Positions 1 through 7,778 of a stretch of 64,000 bases of DNA are shown here, piece after piece. Under the pieces are notes generated by a model that saw nothing but the letters and a program-made list of their open reading frames with translations, did not search any database and was not told the DNA's origin. Both the position numbers and the translations under genes were made by a program. Positions within the stretch are counted from its first letter, which is position 1. Every line of letters starts with the position of its first letter. The stretch lies in the NCBI GenBank assembly GCA_017537345.1, contig JAFYKY010000017.1, forward strand, positions 1 to 64,000, given 5' to 3'. This DNA is from Clostridia bacterium. Lineage in GTDB: Bacteria; Bacillota; Clostridia; Oscillospirales; CAG-382.

Positions 1-1220
1 GGGCTCAACTGCTCCAGCTTACGCAGTATCTTTCTTGCCAGAATATCGTCCAGCGCTTCGGTCTCCGTTCCTCCGCAGGCGATCATAATGGGCACGTAAG
101 CTTCGGTCTGTCTCATAATTCTGTTACCGAAGGAAACTCTGAACACTTCGGAAAGATATTTATCCAGCTTTGCAAGCTTGTCCTTGCCCTCGCTTGATAA
201 GGTGTACTTTTCCTTCGCTTTTTCAAACAACAGCGCCAATGCTTCGTTTGAAATATGACAGGGTGAGGGAGCATCGCATACAAAAGGCGTGCATTTTCTG
301 TCAAGATCGATAACAGCGGCTCTGTCGTATACCTTGTCGGATATGGCAAAGGTGGAATCATCGTTGTTCGCAGTGCCCACAAACCACATATTCACGGGCA
401 GTAACAGCTTTCCGTTTACAAGCCTCGCGGGATCGTTTTTCCAGGTATCGGAAACAACGTCAAGATATCTTTTGCTCGTATCGGGAAGCTCGAGAAGGGA
501 AAGGAATTCAGCAAAATAGTATTCTATTCTGGAAATATTCACCTCGTCCAGAACGGTAATGTATACGTCCTTCTTTCCACCGGCTTCGTAAAGCTTGCAC
601 AGCATTGTGGTTTCGTTGAACTTTTTGGTGAATTCGTTAAAGTATCCGATCATATCGGATCTTTCCTTCCACATAGGCTGAATGGGAACAACAGTGGAGG
701 AATTACCGAAGAATTCACCTGCGGCATAGGCAAGAGAGGTTTTTCCCGTGCCGGACATACCGCGGAGTATGATAAGCTTTGAAATTCCCATTCCCGCGAT
801 AAAACGGCGTATATCCGCAATATCGTAATACAGCCCCAGCTTTCCCGCCGCGTATTCGCGGAACCTTTCGCACAGCTCGTTAAGCTCGCAGGTATCGTAG
901 GAATCGGCGGGCTTGCCGTTCAGCTCCTCGTCTATTTTTGCGAGCTGAGAAAAACGGGAAGCGCTTGTATCTGCGATAACGGTGCTTTTTTCGCCGTTTG
1001 CCGTGTTGTAAGCAATGTTTTCCTGTATTTTCTCGGCATCCTTACGTATCAGATGAAGGGCGATGAGCACCGCGCCCGCAAGTACGGCTACGAGGAACAT
1101 AAGTATTGCCAGATATATACCGATAGCGTAGGGCTTGGATAAAAAACCTAAAAGCGATGAGCCGGTAGTCATCTGCGGGATAGCGTTTAAAGTATGTATG
1201 CAGGATACGATTCCGTTCAT
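1..1220 (-). CDS. Membrane-anchored McrB-like AAA+ ATPase (partial, runs off the left edge)
   Basis: Only the first 406 codons are inside the window; the stop lies beyond base 1. I read it directly from an ATG at 1220, preceded by AGGAGA. Residues about 31-58 form one strongly hydrophobic segment, so the ATPase is probably anchored to the inner face of the membrane. Walker A is GMSGTGKTS (about 154-162), Walker B is ITVLDEVN (D225/E226), and a GTANNDDS sensor-like motif follows near 280. The EVNIS-RIEYYF arrangement and sensor resemble the McrB/MoxR group of AAA+ proteins. No McrC-like nuclease is visible on this side; a partner could lie left of the window. It has its own promoter. Function is unknown; a role in remodelling or defence is inference only. 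Confidence 0.75.
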   Translation of the reverse strand, partial: MNGIVSCIHTLNAIPQMTTGSSLLGFLSKPYAIGIYLAILMFLVAVLAGAVLIALHLIRKDAEKIQENIAYNTANGEKSTVIADTSASRFSQLAKIDEELNGKPADSYDTCELNELCERFREYAAGKLGLYYDIADIRRFIAGMGISKLIILRGMSGTGKTSLAYAAGEFFGNSSTVVPIQPMWKERSDMIGYFNEFTKKFNETTMLCKLYEAGGKKDVYITVLDEVNISRIEYYFAEFLSLLELPDTSKRYLDVVSDTWKNDPARLVNGKLLLPVNMWFVGTANNDDSTFAISDKVYDRAAVIDLDRKCTPFVCDAPSPCHISNEALALLFEKAKEKYTLSSEGKDKLAKLDKYLSEVFRVSFGNRIMRQTEAYVPIMIACGGTETEALDDILARKILRKLEQLS

Positions 1221-1269
1221 AAATCTATCTCCTTTTATTACGTAAGTGAATAATCGTTCTTGTATATGC

Positions 1270-1298
1270 ATTATATCATAAGTGATTAATATATTCAA
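1270..1298 (-). promoter_or_regulatory. Sigma-A promoter for the AAA+ ATPase gene
   Basis: On the minus strand, TTGAAT (1293-1298) and TATAAT (1270-1275) are separated by 17 bases. A TG one base before the -10 makes it an extended -10 promoter. It reads towards the ATG at 1220. Confidence 0.65.
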
Positions 1299-1410
1299 TA
1301 CCGCATATGTTGAAAATTGCCAATTTTATTGGGAAAAGGCGGTAAAAATAGTAATATTTTACAAACAGTTCATATTATAATACTTTTCAAAACGCTGTTC
1401 GGTTACATGG

Positions 1411-1445
1411 ATATAAAAATAAAATCCATCCGTTAAGATGGATTT
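1411..1445 (-). terminator. Intrinsic terminator after the ZIP transporter gene
   Basis: A 9-bp perfect stem (1422-1430 with 1437-1445, 6-base loop) is followed on the minus strand by TTTTATTTTTAT. It sits 9 bases past the stop of the ZIP gene. The rest of 1221-1453 holds only the ATPase promoter; I see no gene in it. Confidence 0.8.
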
Positions 1446-1453
1446 CAAAATTA

Positions 1454-2206
1454 TTATCCCAACAGCGTATCGGTTACAAGCATAACGCAAAAGCCGATAA
1501 GCAATGAATAGGTCGCGCCCCGCTGGTGTCCGTGAGCGTGGGTTTCGGGGATCATTTCGTCGCTTATAACGTAAAGCATGGTTCCTCCCGCAAACGCAAG
1601 GGCAAAGGGAAGTATTACAGAAGCAATACTTACCGCAAAATATCCGATAAGTGTGCCGATCACTTCGATAACTCCGGTAGCCATAGCGCACAGAAAAGTC
1701 TTTTTGGGACTTACTCCTGCCGCCAGCATGGGACCTATGATCACCATACCTTCCGGTATATTCTGCAAAGCAATACCGCCTGCAATAATAAGCGCCTGCG
1801 CCGTATCTCCGGAACCGAATCCCACTCCTGCCGCAATACCTTCGGGAAGATTATGTATGGCAATAGCCATAACGAACAGCAGCACCTTGCTGAGATCGGC
1901 GGAGGAGTGCTGTTCTGTCTCCGTCCCAACCAAGCGGTGAAGGTGGGGCACCAGCTTATCAATAAGATTAAGGCATAAAGCGCCTGCAAACACGCCCGCC
2001 ACCGTGACGATAAGTCCGTATTTTCCGCCGTAATCCAGAGAGGGGAGTATAAGCCCCAGCACGGCGGCGGCAAGCATTACTCCTGCCGCAAAGGACAGCA
2101 CGATATCCGAAAACTTGTGGGATATTTTTTTAAACACAAATCCGATCACGGAACCGAATATGGTTGCGCCGCCCACACCCAGCGCTGTTAATAATACCAT
2201 TTCCAT
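1454..2206 (-). CDS. ZIP family divalent metal transporter
   Basis: This 250-residue membrane protein has the ZIP signature: HNLPEG in one helix and a second glycine/proline-rich helix with QNIPEG, the pair of motifs that form the metal site in ZupT-type importers. A cytoplasmic loop with HLHR (about 90) lies between the early and late helices. About seven or eight hydrophobic segments span the length, as in the family. Substrate is likely Zn(II), Fe(II) or Mn(II), but it cannot be told from sequence. It lies downstream of the detoxification operon but is separated from it by a strong hairpin, so co-transcription would be by read-through only. The Shine-Dalgarno sequence is weak (GTGAGA). Confidence 0.85.
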   Translation of the reverse strand: MEMVLLTALGVGGATIFGSVIGFVFKKISHKFSDIVLSFAAGVMLAAAVLGLILPSLDYGGKYGLIVTVAGVFAGALCLNLIDKLVPHLHRLVGTETEQHSSADLSKVLLFVMAIAIHNLPEGIAAGVGFGSGDTAQALIIAGGIALQNIPEGMVIIGPMLAAGVSPKKTFLCAMATGVIEVIGTLIGYFAVSIASVILPFALAFAGGTMLYVISDEMIPETHAHGHQRGATYSLLIGFCVMLVTDTLLG

Positions 2207-2228
2207 ATAGTTTTTCTCACGTTATCTG

Positions 2229-2263
2229 AAAAGTACCGGCTGTGTTGTACCGCCGGTACTTTT
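2229..2263 (-). terminator. Hairpin ending the detoxification operon
   Basis: A perfect 12-bp stem (2229-2240 with 2252-2263) lies between the BFD-like gene and the ZIP gene. On the minus strand it is followed by only four T residues, so termination may be partial and allow some read-through to the ZIP gene. Confidence 0.7.
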
Positions 2264-2289
2264 ATATTTCTTGATGTGTTTTTGTGAAT

Positions 2290-2499
2290 TTATACTTTTT
2301 CGTGTCCCATCATGATTTCTGAAATAATATCCAAAACCTTTTGGTGGCATCCGCCGCATCCCGTGGAACAATGAGTAACCTGCTGAACGGAATTAAACGC
2401 TTCAAGTACATTTTCAAATTTATTGTTGTTTCCAAGTGCATTCGCTATATCGGCATAGCTTACCTGCTTGCAGTTGCAAACCATATAATTTTCTTTCAT
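2290..2499 (-). CDS. BFD-like [2Fe-2S] protein
   Basis: This 69-residue protein has the bacterioferritin-associated ferredoxin pattern: VCNCKQV near the N terminus, then CSTGCGGC near residues 44-51, giving the C-x-C and C-x2-C type ligands of a [2Fe-2S] cluster. BFD-type domains shuttle electrons or help iron release and occur alone or fused to redox enzymes. It is the last gene of the operon, 7 bases after rubredoxin. The start could also be the ATG six codons later (MVCNC); the longer form is shown because AGGAA lies upstream of it. Its exact partner here is not known. Confidence 0.8.
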   Translation of the reverse strand: MKENYMVCNCKQVSYADIANALGNNNKFENVLEAFNSVQQVTHCSTGCGGCHQKVLDIISEIMMGHEKV

Positions 2500-2506
2500 A
2501 ATCGTA

Positions 2507-2662
2507 TTATTCCTGACTAAAGTTTTCCTTGCTTACGCCGCAAACGGGACATTCAAAATCTTCGGGAAGGTCTTCAAATTTGGTGCCGGGAGCAATGCCT
2601 CTGTCGGGATCGCCCAAAGCTTCGTCATAGGTCCAACCGCAAATTTCACATACGTATTTCAT
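2507..2662 (-). CDS. Rubredoxin
   Basis: A 51-residue protein read directly from the sequence. It has the classic rubredoxin layout: CEICGW near residue 5 and CPVCGV near residue 38, two C-x2-C pairs that bind one iron, with the conserved aromatic residues (Y3, W10, Y12) and DLPEDF before the second pair. GGAGG sits 7 bases before the ATG. It lies 33 bases downstream of superoxide reductase and is the likely electron donor to that enzyme and perhaps to the flavodiiron protein. Such electron transfer is known for these families; its use here is inferred from the operon. Confidence 0.95.
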   Translation of the reverse strand: MKYVCEICGWTYDEALGDPDRGIAPGTKFEDLPEDFECPVCGVSKENFSQE

Positions 2663-2695
2663 ATTATTTTCCTCCGTTCAATATCGATGTATTTA

Positions 2696-3082
2696 TTATT
2701 CAACGTCTGCTTTCCACAAACCGTGGAGGTTGCAGTAAGCGTAAACTGCTACAGGCTTTTCGTCTGCAACGGCAAAGGTTACTTCGGGCTTTTCGCCGGG
2801 GTTAAGACACTTTCTTTGTCCGCCCTTGTCGGTCTGGAGATATACCCAGGTAATGCTGTGTTCTTCGGACATGGGGTGCTCAACGCTGCCAACGGAAACC
2901 TTAACGGTATTGCCCTCAACGTTAACTACGGGAATATGCTTTTCTCTGCTTGCTTCAACAGTGCCCGCTTCAATAAGAGTCATTTTCTGACCGCAGCAAA
3001 CTACGGGTACGCCGGATGAGTGGATCATACCGACAATGTTTCCGCAATGCTCGCAAATGTAAAATCTTGTTTCGTTACACAT
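2696..3082 (-). CDS. dfx: Desulfoferrodoxin (superoxide reductase)
   Basis: 128 residues, the usual length for a two-iron superoxide reductase. The N-terminal desulforedoxin-like domain has CEHCG (C10, C13) and CCG (C29, C30), which bind the Fe(SCys)4 centre. The catalytic centre II is marked by EASREKHIP (E, K and H ligand region near 47), EHPMSEEH (histidines near 69 and 75) and CNLHGLW (C and H near 116 and 119). It reduces superoxide to peroxide without releasing oxygen, in the cytoplasm. It sits between the flavodiiron protein and rubredoxin genes with short gaps, which fits a shared protective role. Confidence 0.96.
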   Translation of the reverse strand: MCNETRFYICEHCGNIVGMIHSSGVPVVCCGQKMTLIEAGTVEASREKHIPVVNVEGNTVKVSVGSVEHPMSEEHSITWVYLQTDKGGQRKCLNPGEKPEVTFAVADEKPVAVYAYCNLHGLWKADVE

Positions 3083-3117
3083 AAAATTAATCCTCCGTGT
3101 GTTTTTTTTATTTTTAT

Positions 3118-4908
3118 TTATTTTATTTCTTCAAAATCGCTTGCACCGTGCTTGCAAAGGGGGCAAACAATATCTTCGGGCAGTGTGTCGCCCTCGTAGA
3201 TCCAGCCGCATATCTTGCATACGTAGCCTTTCTTGCCTTCTGTTTGGGGCTTGGGCTTTACGTTGTCCTGATAATAGGTGTAGGTCATAGTGTTTTTATC
3301 GGATATTACTCTGGATTCGGTTATAGAGCATATAAACATTCCGTGAGTATCCAGATCCACGTACTGTTCTACCTTGAGGGACATAAAGGAATTTATATAT
3401 CTGGGCAGAAATGCTAAACCGTTATCAGATCTTAAAGGAGTAATGTTTGCGAATTTATCTGCGTTTCTTCCGCTTACAAATCCAAAGTTTTCGAATACGG
3501 AAAAAGGCGCTTCTTCGGAAAGGCAGTTAATATTCATCTTTCCCGTCTGCTTTATAACGTGGTGGGAATAAGAATCTTTGTTGATGGTTACTGCAATTCT
3601 GTTGGGGGTGTTTGTAACCTGAGTCACGGTGTTTACTATAAGTCCGTTATCCTTCTTTCCGTCATTGGAGGTAACAACGTACAGACCGTAGCCGATCTTG
3701 AACAGTGCGGTAAGATCGTTTTTGTTTGCGGTGGAATCCTGCAAAGCAAGATATTCTTTGCACAGTTCGTCTGCCAGATTGTCAAGCTGTAAGGTGCTTT
3801 CGTCATTAAGCGCAGAAAGTATCTTTACGGTGTTTTCCGCAAAGGATAAATTCTTGCTTTTTGCAAGCATATCCTTCATAACCTTTGCCGCCAAGGGCGC
3901 CCAGGATCCGTTTTCTATAAATGCCACGGTGCGGTTTTGGAAGGCGCGCTCGGTAAGATGGTTTATAAACTCGCGCATATAGGGAAATATTTCTGCGTTG
4001 TAGGTGGTGGTTGCAAGAACAATTTTACTGTATCTGAACGCATCCTCAACAGCCTCTGCCATATCACAGCGGGCAAGGTCGTTTACCACAACCTTGGGGC
4101 ATCCTCTTTGCTTCAGCTTTTCCGCAAGAAGCATTACCGCCTTTTTTGTGTTTCCATAAACAGATGTGTACGCAATAACTATGCCCTCTTCCTCGGGACG
4201 GTAGCTTGACCAGGTATCGTAAAGGTTTATATAATAACCGAGATTTTCCGTAAGAACGGGACCGTGTAAAGGACAGATTATCTGTATGTCAAGACTGGCA
4301 GCCTTTTTGAGCAGATTTTGCACCTGTGCGCCGTATTTGCCCACTATGCCGATATAGTATCTTCTCGCCTCGCACGCCCAGTCTTCCTGTGTATCCAATG
4401 CGCCGAATTTACCAAATCCGTCTGCGGAAAAGAGCACCTTATCCGTGCTGTCGTAGGTTACGATAACCTCGGGCCAATGAACCATGGGTGCCGCAACGAA
4501 ATTAAGAATATGCTTGCCCAGAGAAAGGGTGTCGCCTTCTCCCACAACTACCTGCTTTTCCGCAAAATCCGTACCGAAAAAGTTTTTCATCATAGCGAAC
4601 GCCTTTGCGGAAGAAACTATTTTTGCATTGGGGTAGGTTTTTATGAAGTTTACTATATTGGCGGAATGGTCGGGCTCCATATGTTGTATTACAAGGTAAT
4701 CCGGTGTTCTGCCTTCCAGTACGTTTTGCAGGTTATCCAGCCATTCGTGGGTGAAGTTTGCGTCTACCGTGTCCATAACGGCAATCTTTTCGTCCAGTAT
4801 AACGTATGAATTATAAGAAATTCCATTGGGCACAATGTACTGTCCTTCAAAAAGATCAACTTTTTTATCGTTAACTCCTATATATTTTATATCGCTTGTT
4901 ATTTTCAT
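3118..4908 (-). CDS. Flavodiiron protein fused to flavin reductase and rubredoxin domains
   Basis: 596 residues in four parts. Residues 1-245 are a metallo-beta-lactamase-like domain with HMEPDH (H76, E78, D80, H81) and further ligands in MVHWPE, SADGFG and PLHGP. Residues 247-390 are a flavodoxin domain (TSVYGNTKKA). Residues about 400-540 match a flavin reductase (FMN-binding split barrel) domain. The last 50 residues are rubredoxin (CKICGW and CPLCKHG). The family reduces oxygen to water or nitric oxide to nitrous oxide. The fusion places an entry module and the one-electron carrier on the same chain. It has its own promoter upstream and starts the operon segment with dfx. Confidence 0.93.
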   Translation of the reverse strand: MKITSDIKYIGVNDKKVDLFEGQYIVPNGISYNSYVILDEKIAVMDTVDANFTHEWLDNLQNVLEGRTPDYLVIQHMEPDHSANIVNFIKTYPNAKIVSSAKAFAMMKNFFGTDFAEKQVVVGEGDTLSLGKHILNFVAAPMVHWPEVIVTYDSTDKVLFSADGFGKFGALDTQEDWACEARRYYIGIVGKYGAQVQNLLKKAASLDIQIICPLHGPVLTENLGYYINLYDTWSSYRPEEEGIVIAYTSVYGNTKKAVMLLAEKLKQRGCPKVVVNDLARCDMAEAVEDAFRYSKIVLATTTYNAEIFPYMREFINHLTERAFQNRTVAFIENGSWAPLAAKVMKDMLAKSKNLSFAENTVKILSALNDESTLQLDNLADELCKEYLALQDSTANKNDLTALFKIGYGLYVVTSNDGKKDNGLIVNTVTQVTNTPNRIAVTINKDSYSHHVIKQTGKMNINCLSEEAPFSVFENFGFVSGRNADKFANITPLRSDNGLAFLPRYINSFMSLKVEQYVDLDTHGMFICSITESRVISDKNTMTYTYYQDNVKPKPQTEGKKGYVCKICGWIYEGDTLPEDIVCPLCKHGASDFEEIK

Positions 4909-4937
4909 CTGCGCACCTCTTTTGTTTATATGTATTG

Positions 4938-4966
4938 ATTATACCACCGTCTGATTTAAAATTCAA
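4938..4966 (-). promoter_or_regulatory. Internal promoter before the flavodiiron gene
   Basis: On the minus strand TTGAAT (4961-4966) and TATAAT (4938-4943) are 17 bases apart. The gene ATG at 4908 follows with GAGGTG as the ribosome site. It allows expression apart from the 4Fe-4S gene upstream. Confidence 0.65.
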
Positions 4967-4973
4967 TAAGCGG

Positions 4974-5660
4974 TTATAGAATTTTTCCGTCTGTGGAAAT
5001 TGTTACTACCTGTAAGGGTATATGTTTTCCGCTAAATGCGATTGCCCGTTTCACTGCATTTTCCAATCCGCCGCAGCAGGGCACTTCCATACGTACCGCA
5101 GTAACGCTTTTTATATTGTTCTCTGCAATTATCTGTGTAATCTTTTTGGAATAGTCCTCGTTATCAAGCTTGGGACAGCCGATAAGCGTTATGTGGTTTT
5201 TAATAAACTCTTCGTGGAAATTACCGTATGCAAAGGCGGTGCAATCTGCCGCAACGAGTAAATTCGCATTCTCAAAATAAGGAGCGTTTACCGGCACTAA
5301 TTTTATCTGACAGGGCCATTGTGAAAGTCTGCTTGCCGCTTTTATTTCGCTTATGGGTGCGGCGGCTCTTTTTATCTCTCTTGCGGCGGTGCCGGGACAT
5401 CCGCAGGGAAGCTTTTTTGCTTTTTGCTTTTTCGCTTCCATAACCGCCTTTTCGTCATAAGCCGGAGCTTCCCGCACTTCAAAACTTATGGCGTCCGTGG
5501 GGCAGGCGGGGAGGCAATCTCCCAATCCGTCGCAGTAATCTTCTCTCATAAGCTTTGCCACACCGTTTACCATTCCTATGGCACCTTCGTGGCAGGCGGC
5601 AGCACAAGCACCGCAGCCGTTACATTTGTTTTCATCAATTTTAATTATTTTTCTTAACAT
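4974..5660 (-). CDS. 4Fe-4S dicluster ferredoxin-domain protein
   Basis: 228 residues. The N terminus has two [4Fe-4S] motifs: CNGCGACAAAC (13-23) and a second set, CDGLGDCLPAC, where the spacing of the first cysteines is looser. The middle has CGCPG near 87 and the C-terminal half carries more cysteines (DCTAF, GCPKL, CCGG), the last resembling the CCGG motif of redox proteins. Members of this group often sit beside Crp/Fnr regulators and hybrid-cluster or flavodiiron genes in Clostridia. The electron partner is unknown. It is divergent from the Crp/Fnr gene with 85 bases between them. Confidence 0.8.
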   Translation of the reverse strand: MLRKIIKIDENKCNGCGACAAACHEGAIGMVNGVAKLMREDYCDGLGDCLPACPTDAISFEVREAPAYDEKAVMEAKKQKAKKLPCGCPGTAAREIKRAAAPISEIKAASRLSQWPCQIKLVPVNAPYFENANLLVAADCTAFAYGNFHEEFIKNHITLIGCPKLDNEDYSKKITQIIAENNIKSVTAVRMEVPCCGGLENAVKRAIAFSGKHIPLQVVTISTDGKIL

Positions 5661-5672
5661 TTTATTGCCCCC

Positions 5673-5701
5673 TTGTTTTTACGTGTGTATTGTAGTATAA
5701 T
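5673..5701 (+). promoter_or_regulatory. Promoter of the Crp/Fnr gene
   Basis: TTGTTT (5673-5678) and TATAAT (5696-5701) are 17 bases apart. The start of transcription would fall just before the palindrome at 5717-5730, so a protein bound there would interfere with this promoter. Confidence 0.5.
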
Positions 5702-5716
5702 GTGGCAAATAAATCT

Positions 5717-5730
5717 GTTGAAATTTCAAC
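5717..5730. promoter_or_regulatory. Perfect 14-bp palindrome, likely Crp/Fnr operator
   Basis: GTTGAAATTTCAAC is a perfect inverted repeat with TTGA/TCAA arms like Fnr-type sites but with a spacing of four rather than six bases. It lies downstream of the -10 of the Crp/Fnr gene. On the other strand its centre is about 27 bases upstream of a TATACT hexamer (5694-5699), roughly where a class II activator would bind. This fits repression of the regulator and activation of the detoxification operon, which is inference. Confidence 0.55.
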
Positions 5731-5745
5731 GAAACGAGTGTAAAA

Positions 5746-6414
5746 ATGGAAAAATATTTAAAAATTTTAAAAAAATGTTCCCTTTTTTACGGAATAAGCG
5801 ATGATAATCTTTTAAAAATGCTCACTTGCCTCGGTGCAAAGATAATAAACTTTGATAAAAAATATACCATATTCGCGGAAGGTACTACCGCCAAATATAT
5901 AGGTATAATGCTTTCCGGCACGGCTCATACCGTGCAAATGGATTATTTCGGAAACCGAAGCGTGCTGTCTGTTATAAAACCTACCCATATTTTCGGCGAA
6001 GCCTTTGCCTGCGCAGAGGCGGAAAACGTGCCCGTGTCTGTCATAGCCTCCGAGCCTTGCGAGGTAATGCTTATAGACTGCGGACATATTCTTCATACCT
6101 GCTCAAACAATTGCGGCTTTCATCAACAGCTTATTTTCAATCTTATGAAGGATCTTGCCACCAAGAATATTATGTTCCATCAAAAGATAGAAATTACATC
6201 AAAACGCACAACAAGAGAAAAACTTTTGGCATATCTTCTTTTCCGTGCAAAAGAACAAGGGGCGGATAGCTTTGATATCCCCTTTGACAGACAAGCCCTT
6301 GCAGATTATCTGGAGGTGGACCGAAGCGGACTTTCTGCGGAAATAAGCAAGCTGTGTCGAGAGGGAATTCTGGAATGCCGTAAAAACCACTTTGAATTTT
6401 TAAACAAACCGTAA
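5746..6414 (+). CDS. Crp/Fnr family transcriptional regulator
   Basis: 222 residues. The N-terminal half is a cyclic-nucleotide-binding-type jelly roll (FAEGTTAKYIGIMLSG, then a long beta region to about 120), followed by the dimer helix and a C-terminal winged helix with the recognition segment RQALADYLEVDRSGLSAEISKL. Scattered cysteines (12, 28, 96, 105, 118 and 123 by eye) could serve redox or cluster sensing, but no compact Fnr-type N-terminal cluster motif is present. It is divergent from the oxygen/NO detoxification operon and is its likely regulator. The effector (oxygen, NO or haem) cannot be told from sequence. Confidence 0.88.
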   Translation: MEKYLKILKKCSLFYGISDDNLLKMLTCLGAKIINFDKKYTIFAEGTTAKYIGIMLSGTAHTVQMDYFGNRSVLSVIKPTHIFGEAFACAEAENVPVSVIASEPCEVMLIDCGHILHTCSNNCGFHQQLIFNLMKDLATKNIMFHQKIEITSKRTTREKLLAYLLFRAKEQGADSFDIPFDRQALADYLEVDRSGLSAEISKLCREGILECRKNHFEFLNKP

Positions 6415-6424
6415 TAATATGATA

Positions 6425-6453
6425 AAAAACCACAGATGTGATCTGTGGTTTTT
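6425..6453. terminator. Bidirectional intrinsic terminator
   Basis: A hairpin of about 12-13 bp with a short loop, flanked by an A run on one side and a T run on the other, sits between the convergent Crp/Fnr and decarboxylase genes. Confidence 0.85.
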
Positions 6454-6457
6454 GTAT

Positions 6458-7777
6458 TTATTTAATTACTTCGATCTCGGTCACTCCGTAATATTCAAAC
6501 AGCTCTACCGCCTTTTCGTCTATTTCCTCTCCGCTTATCACAATAGGTATTGCGGGCGGGCAGGAAACGGTGGGGGAGGCGCATATACGGTGTAATGCGT
6601 CCTTCGTTTTAACCGTTTCTTTTTCCCCAAGCATCGCTTTTCGGGGTGTGGTTACTACCTTGGGAATAAATGGCGGGGTAGGAACAGGCTCCATTTTTAT
6701 CATTTTAACTCTTTCGATTAAAACCAAAGCGGAAACAAGATGTTCTATATCCTCTTTTTCGTTTTGAGGAGTTACCATGAACACAATGTGCTTTTGATCT
6801 GCGTATTCGCAGTAGATTTCCTTTTCCCGAAGTATCTCTTCGATTTCAAATCCCGTATAACCGTAATCAGCAGTACAAATGGTAATTTTTGTTTTTTCCG
6901 TACCGATAATACGGTATCCCCCTTTGCAAAGCCGCTTTTTTGCTTTTTCGGTAAGCTTTACCGTTTCATTCAGTTCTTTGCGGTAATCCGTATCAAGATA
7001 AGCGTTACACTCATCAAGTGAAGATAATATAAGGTAAGAAGGACTTGTGGAAGCAAACAGGGAAAGAGCGTTTTGCGCCTTTGCTGCGTATTTTTTGCCC
7101 TTTTCCGATATATGCAGGTATGCTCCTCCTGTGAGTACGGGCAGGGTTTTGTGGGCGGAATCACAGCACATATCCGCTCCCAGTTGCAAAGGATGCTCGC
7201 TTTTGTCCAGAAAAGCGGTGTAGGCGCCGTGGGCGTTATCCACTAAAAGCGGCACTCCGTACGCATCACACACCTTGCTTATTCCCGCGATATCGGTCTG
7301 AACTCCCAAATAATCCGGAGAAGTTATGTAAACCGCACAAGGAAGCTCATCACATTTTTTCAAAGCGTTTTCTACGTTATCCGGGGTTATTTCGCAGGTG
7401 CAAATGTCATAAAACGTATTTGGATATATCCACTCAGGAATTATGTCAAGCAGAGCGCAACCGTATATAAACGCCTTGTGAGCGTTTCTGCCCGCAAGAA
7501 TACGTTTTTGTTCTTTGCCTGCGGTTACCAAAGCCAGCATGGCTTTTATTGCAAGGGTAGAACCTTCCGCAGAATAAAAGGTGCGGTAAGCGCCAAAAAG
7601 CTCTGCGGCGTTTTTTTGGCTTTCTGCTATAATTCCCTTGGAGGAATACAGCACGTCTGCCCCGTGAATTTCGGTAATATCGCCGCCGTATTTTTTACCT
7701 TTGTGTCCCGGCATATGAAGCCTTATGGCTTTTTTGCTTTCGTATTCTTTTATAAAATCCGAAATAGGTGTTTTCAT
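6458..7777 (-). CDS. Orn/Lys/Arg decarboxylase family, PLP-dependent
   Basis: 439 residues. The N terminus RLHMPGHKG, the aspartate that pairs with the pyridine nitrogen (LLVDNAHGA, D180) and the Schiff-base lysine in DSAHKTLP (K210) mark the fold-type I basic amino acid decarboxylases of the short Bacillus YaaO/SpeA kind. The C-terminal domain is shorter than in the inducible enterobacterial enzymes. The substrate may be arginine, lysine or ornithine and is not decided by sequence. It starts two bases after the stop of the SCIFF maturase gene, so it is probably transcribed with it, a pairing seen elsewhere in Clostridia as far as I recall. Confidence 0.87.
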   Translation of the reverse strand: MKTPISDFIKEYESKKAIRLHMPGHKGKKYGGDITEIHGADVLYSSKGIIAESQKNAAELFGAYRTFYSAEGSTLAIKAMLALVTAGKEQKRILAGRNAHKAFIYGCALLDIIPEWIYPNTFYDICTCEITPDNVENALKKCDELPCAVYITSPDYLGVQTDIAGISKVCDAYGVPLLVDNAHGAYTAFLDKSEHPLQLGADMCCDSAHKTLPVLTGGAYLHISEKGKKYAAKAQNALSLFASTSPSYLILSSLDECNAYLDTDYRKELNETVKLTEKAKKRLCKGGYRIIGTEKTKITICTADYGYTGFEIEEILREKEIYCEYADQKHIVFMVTPQNEKEDIEHLVSALVLIERVKMIKMEPVPTPPFIPKVVTTPRKAMLGEKETVKTKDALHRICASPTVSCPPAIPIVISGEEIDEKAVELFEYYGVTEIEVIK

Positions 7778-7778
7778 T

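Noticed and set aside
1221..1453. A small gene in the gap between the ATPase and ZIP genes
   Set aside because: The short frame over 1359-1691 overlaps the ZIP gene in another frame and has no ribosome site; the gap is explained by a promoter and a terminator.
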